From assembly GCA_002771585.1 (NCBI GenBank), contig PCTT01000024.1, positions 1 to 5,057 on the forward strand: a DNA stretch of 5,057 nt. Direction: 5' to 3'. Of the stretch, positions 4,978 to 5,057 are shown piece by piece; the first letter of the stretch is position 1, and every line of letters begins with the position of its first letter. This stretch comes from Candidatus Campbellbacteria bacterium CG22_combo_CG10-13_8_21_14_all_36_13 (lineage in GTDB: Bacteria; Patescibacteriota; Minisyncoccia; Phycocordibacterales; PCTT01). Under the pieces are notes generated by a model. That model saw only the letters and a list, made by a program, of their open reading frames with translations, did not search any database and had not been told where the DNA came from. The position numbers and the translations under genes were made by a program.

Positions 4978-5006
4978 ATAATACAGTTATAAGATACTGC
5001 TGTCAA
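4978..5006 (-). promoter_or_regulatory. Distal minus-strand promoter
   Basis: A perfect -35 TTGACA (5006-5001), a 17-bp spacer and -10 TATTAT (4983-4978). Transcription would start near 4971 and run through the proximal promoter into the sigma4-HARE gene with a leader of about 135 nt. It lies 11-40 bp from the plus-strand leader motif at 5017-5037, so the two directions may interfere. Confidence 0.65.
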
Positions 5007-5016
5007 CAAAATGTAC

Positions 5017-5037
5017 AGTTAACCTTATGAGGTGACA
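5017..5037 (+). promoter_or_regulatory. 5' leader motif with hidden Shine-Dalgarno (copy 2)
   Basis: AGTTAACCTT, then ATGA, then GGTGACA. It matches copy 1 (10-30, minus strand) at 17 of 21 positions. It can fold as GTT-(bulged A)-ACCT, loop TATG, AGGT-GAC, with seven pairs including one G-U. The 3' arm contains the SD GAGGTGA, 4 nt before the ATG at 5041. Sequestration of the SD would control translation of the plus-strand gene. Confidence 0.5.
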
Positions 5038-5040
5038 AAT

Positions 5041-5057
5041 ATGATAGATTGGGGTGA
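5041..5057 (+). CDS. Start of a plus-strand gene, cut by the window edge
   Basis: The ATG at 5041 opens a frame reading MIDWG before the window ends. It is supported by a good Shine-Dalgarno (GAGGTGA, 5030-5036) at suitable spacing. Too little is visible to name a product. It is divergent from the sigma4-HARE gene across about 205 bp. I see no convincing plus-strand promoter. Confidence 0.5.

Noticed and set aside
4956..4982. Plus-strand promoter TTGCCA ... CATAAT for the gene at 5041
   Set aside because: The spacer is only 15 bp and each box has a mismatch. The minus-strand reading of the neighbouring sequence gives far better boxes.

Overview
The window looks like part of a small, AT-rich genome of the Patescibacteria (candidate phyla radiation), most likely a Parcubacteria-type lineage. 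The evidence is short, tightly packed genes, mostly without Shine-Dalgarno sites, and families typical of that group: a DUF8128-like membrane protein, a sigma-region-4/HARE fusion and a divergent metallo-beta-lactamase-fold protein. This placement comes from protein resemblance recalled from memory, not from a search. Five intact genes all lie on the minus strand; read in their own direction they run from high to low coordinates.

Regulator block (3763-5006): a 341-aa protein joins a sigma-70 region 4 helix-turn-helix to a HARE-HTH (RNA polymerase delta-like) domain. Two tandem consensus-like promoters precede it (TTGACA-17-TATTAT and TTGACA-17-TATATT with an extended -10). A perfect 15-bp stem terminator closes it. 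Just upstream, on the plus strand, another gene begins (ATG at 5041) and is cut by the window edge.

Envelope block (1398-3701): a 420-aa membrane-anchored DUF8128-like protein lies 6 bp upstream of mltG, an endolytic peptidoglycan transglycosylase. The two probably share a transcript.

MBL block (385-1386): a strong extended -10 promoter drives a UlaG-like metallo-beta-lactamase-fold protein with a degenerate metal motif, followed 9 bp later by a 98-aa single-pass membrane protein that starts with GTG.

Left end (1-384): no intact gene. It holds the most interesting structure here: a compact 313-bp unit with 21-bp terminal inverted repeats (19/21 identical) enclosing one GIY-YIG nuclease reading frame. 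That frame has a single in-frame TAG where relatives usually have Trp. Each terminal repeat adjoins a perfect subterminal inverted repeat (12 bp and 9 bp), each enclosing a 76-77 nt loop. The 12-bp one covers the start codon. This looks like a minimal nuclease-only mobile element, now probably inactive.

The two window ends also carry a shared 21-nt leader motif (AGTTAACCTT-N4-GGTGACA) in opposite orientation. Each copy can fold into a hairpin that hides a Shine-Dalgarno-like GGTGA. It is a candidate RNA regulatory leader used by two different genes.
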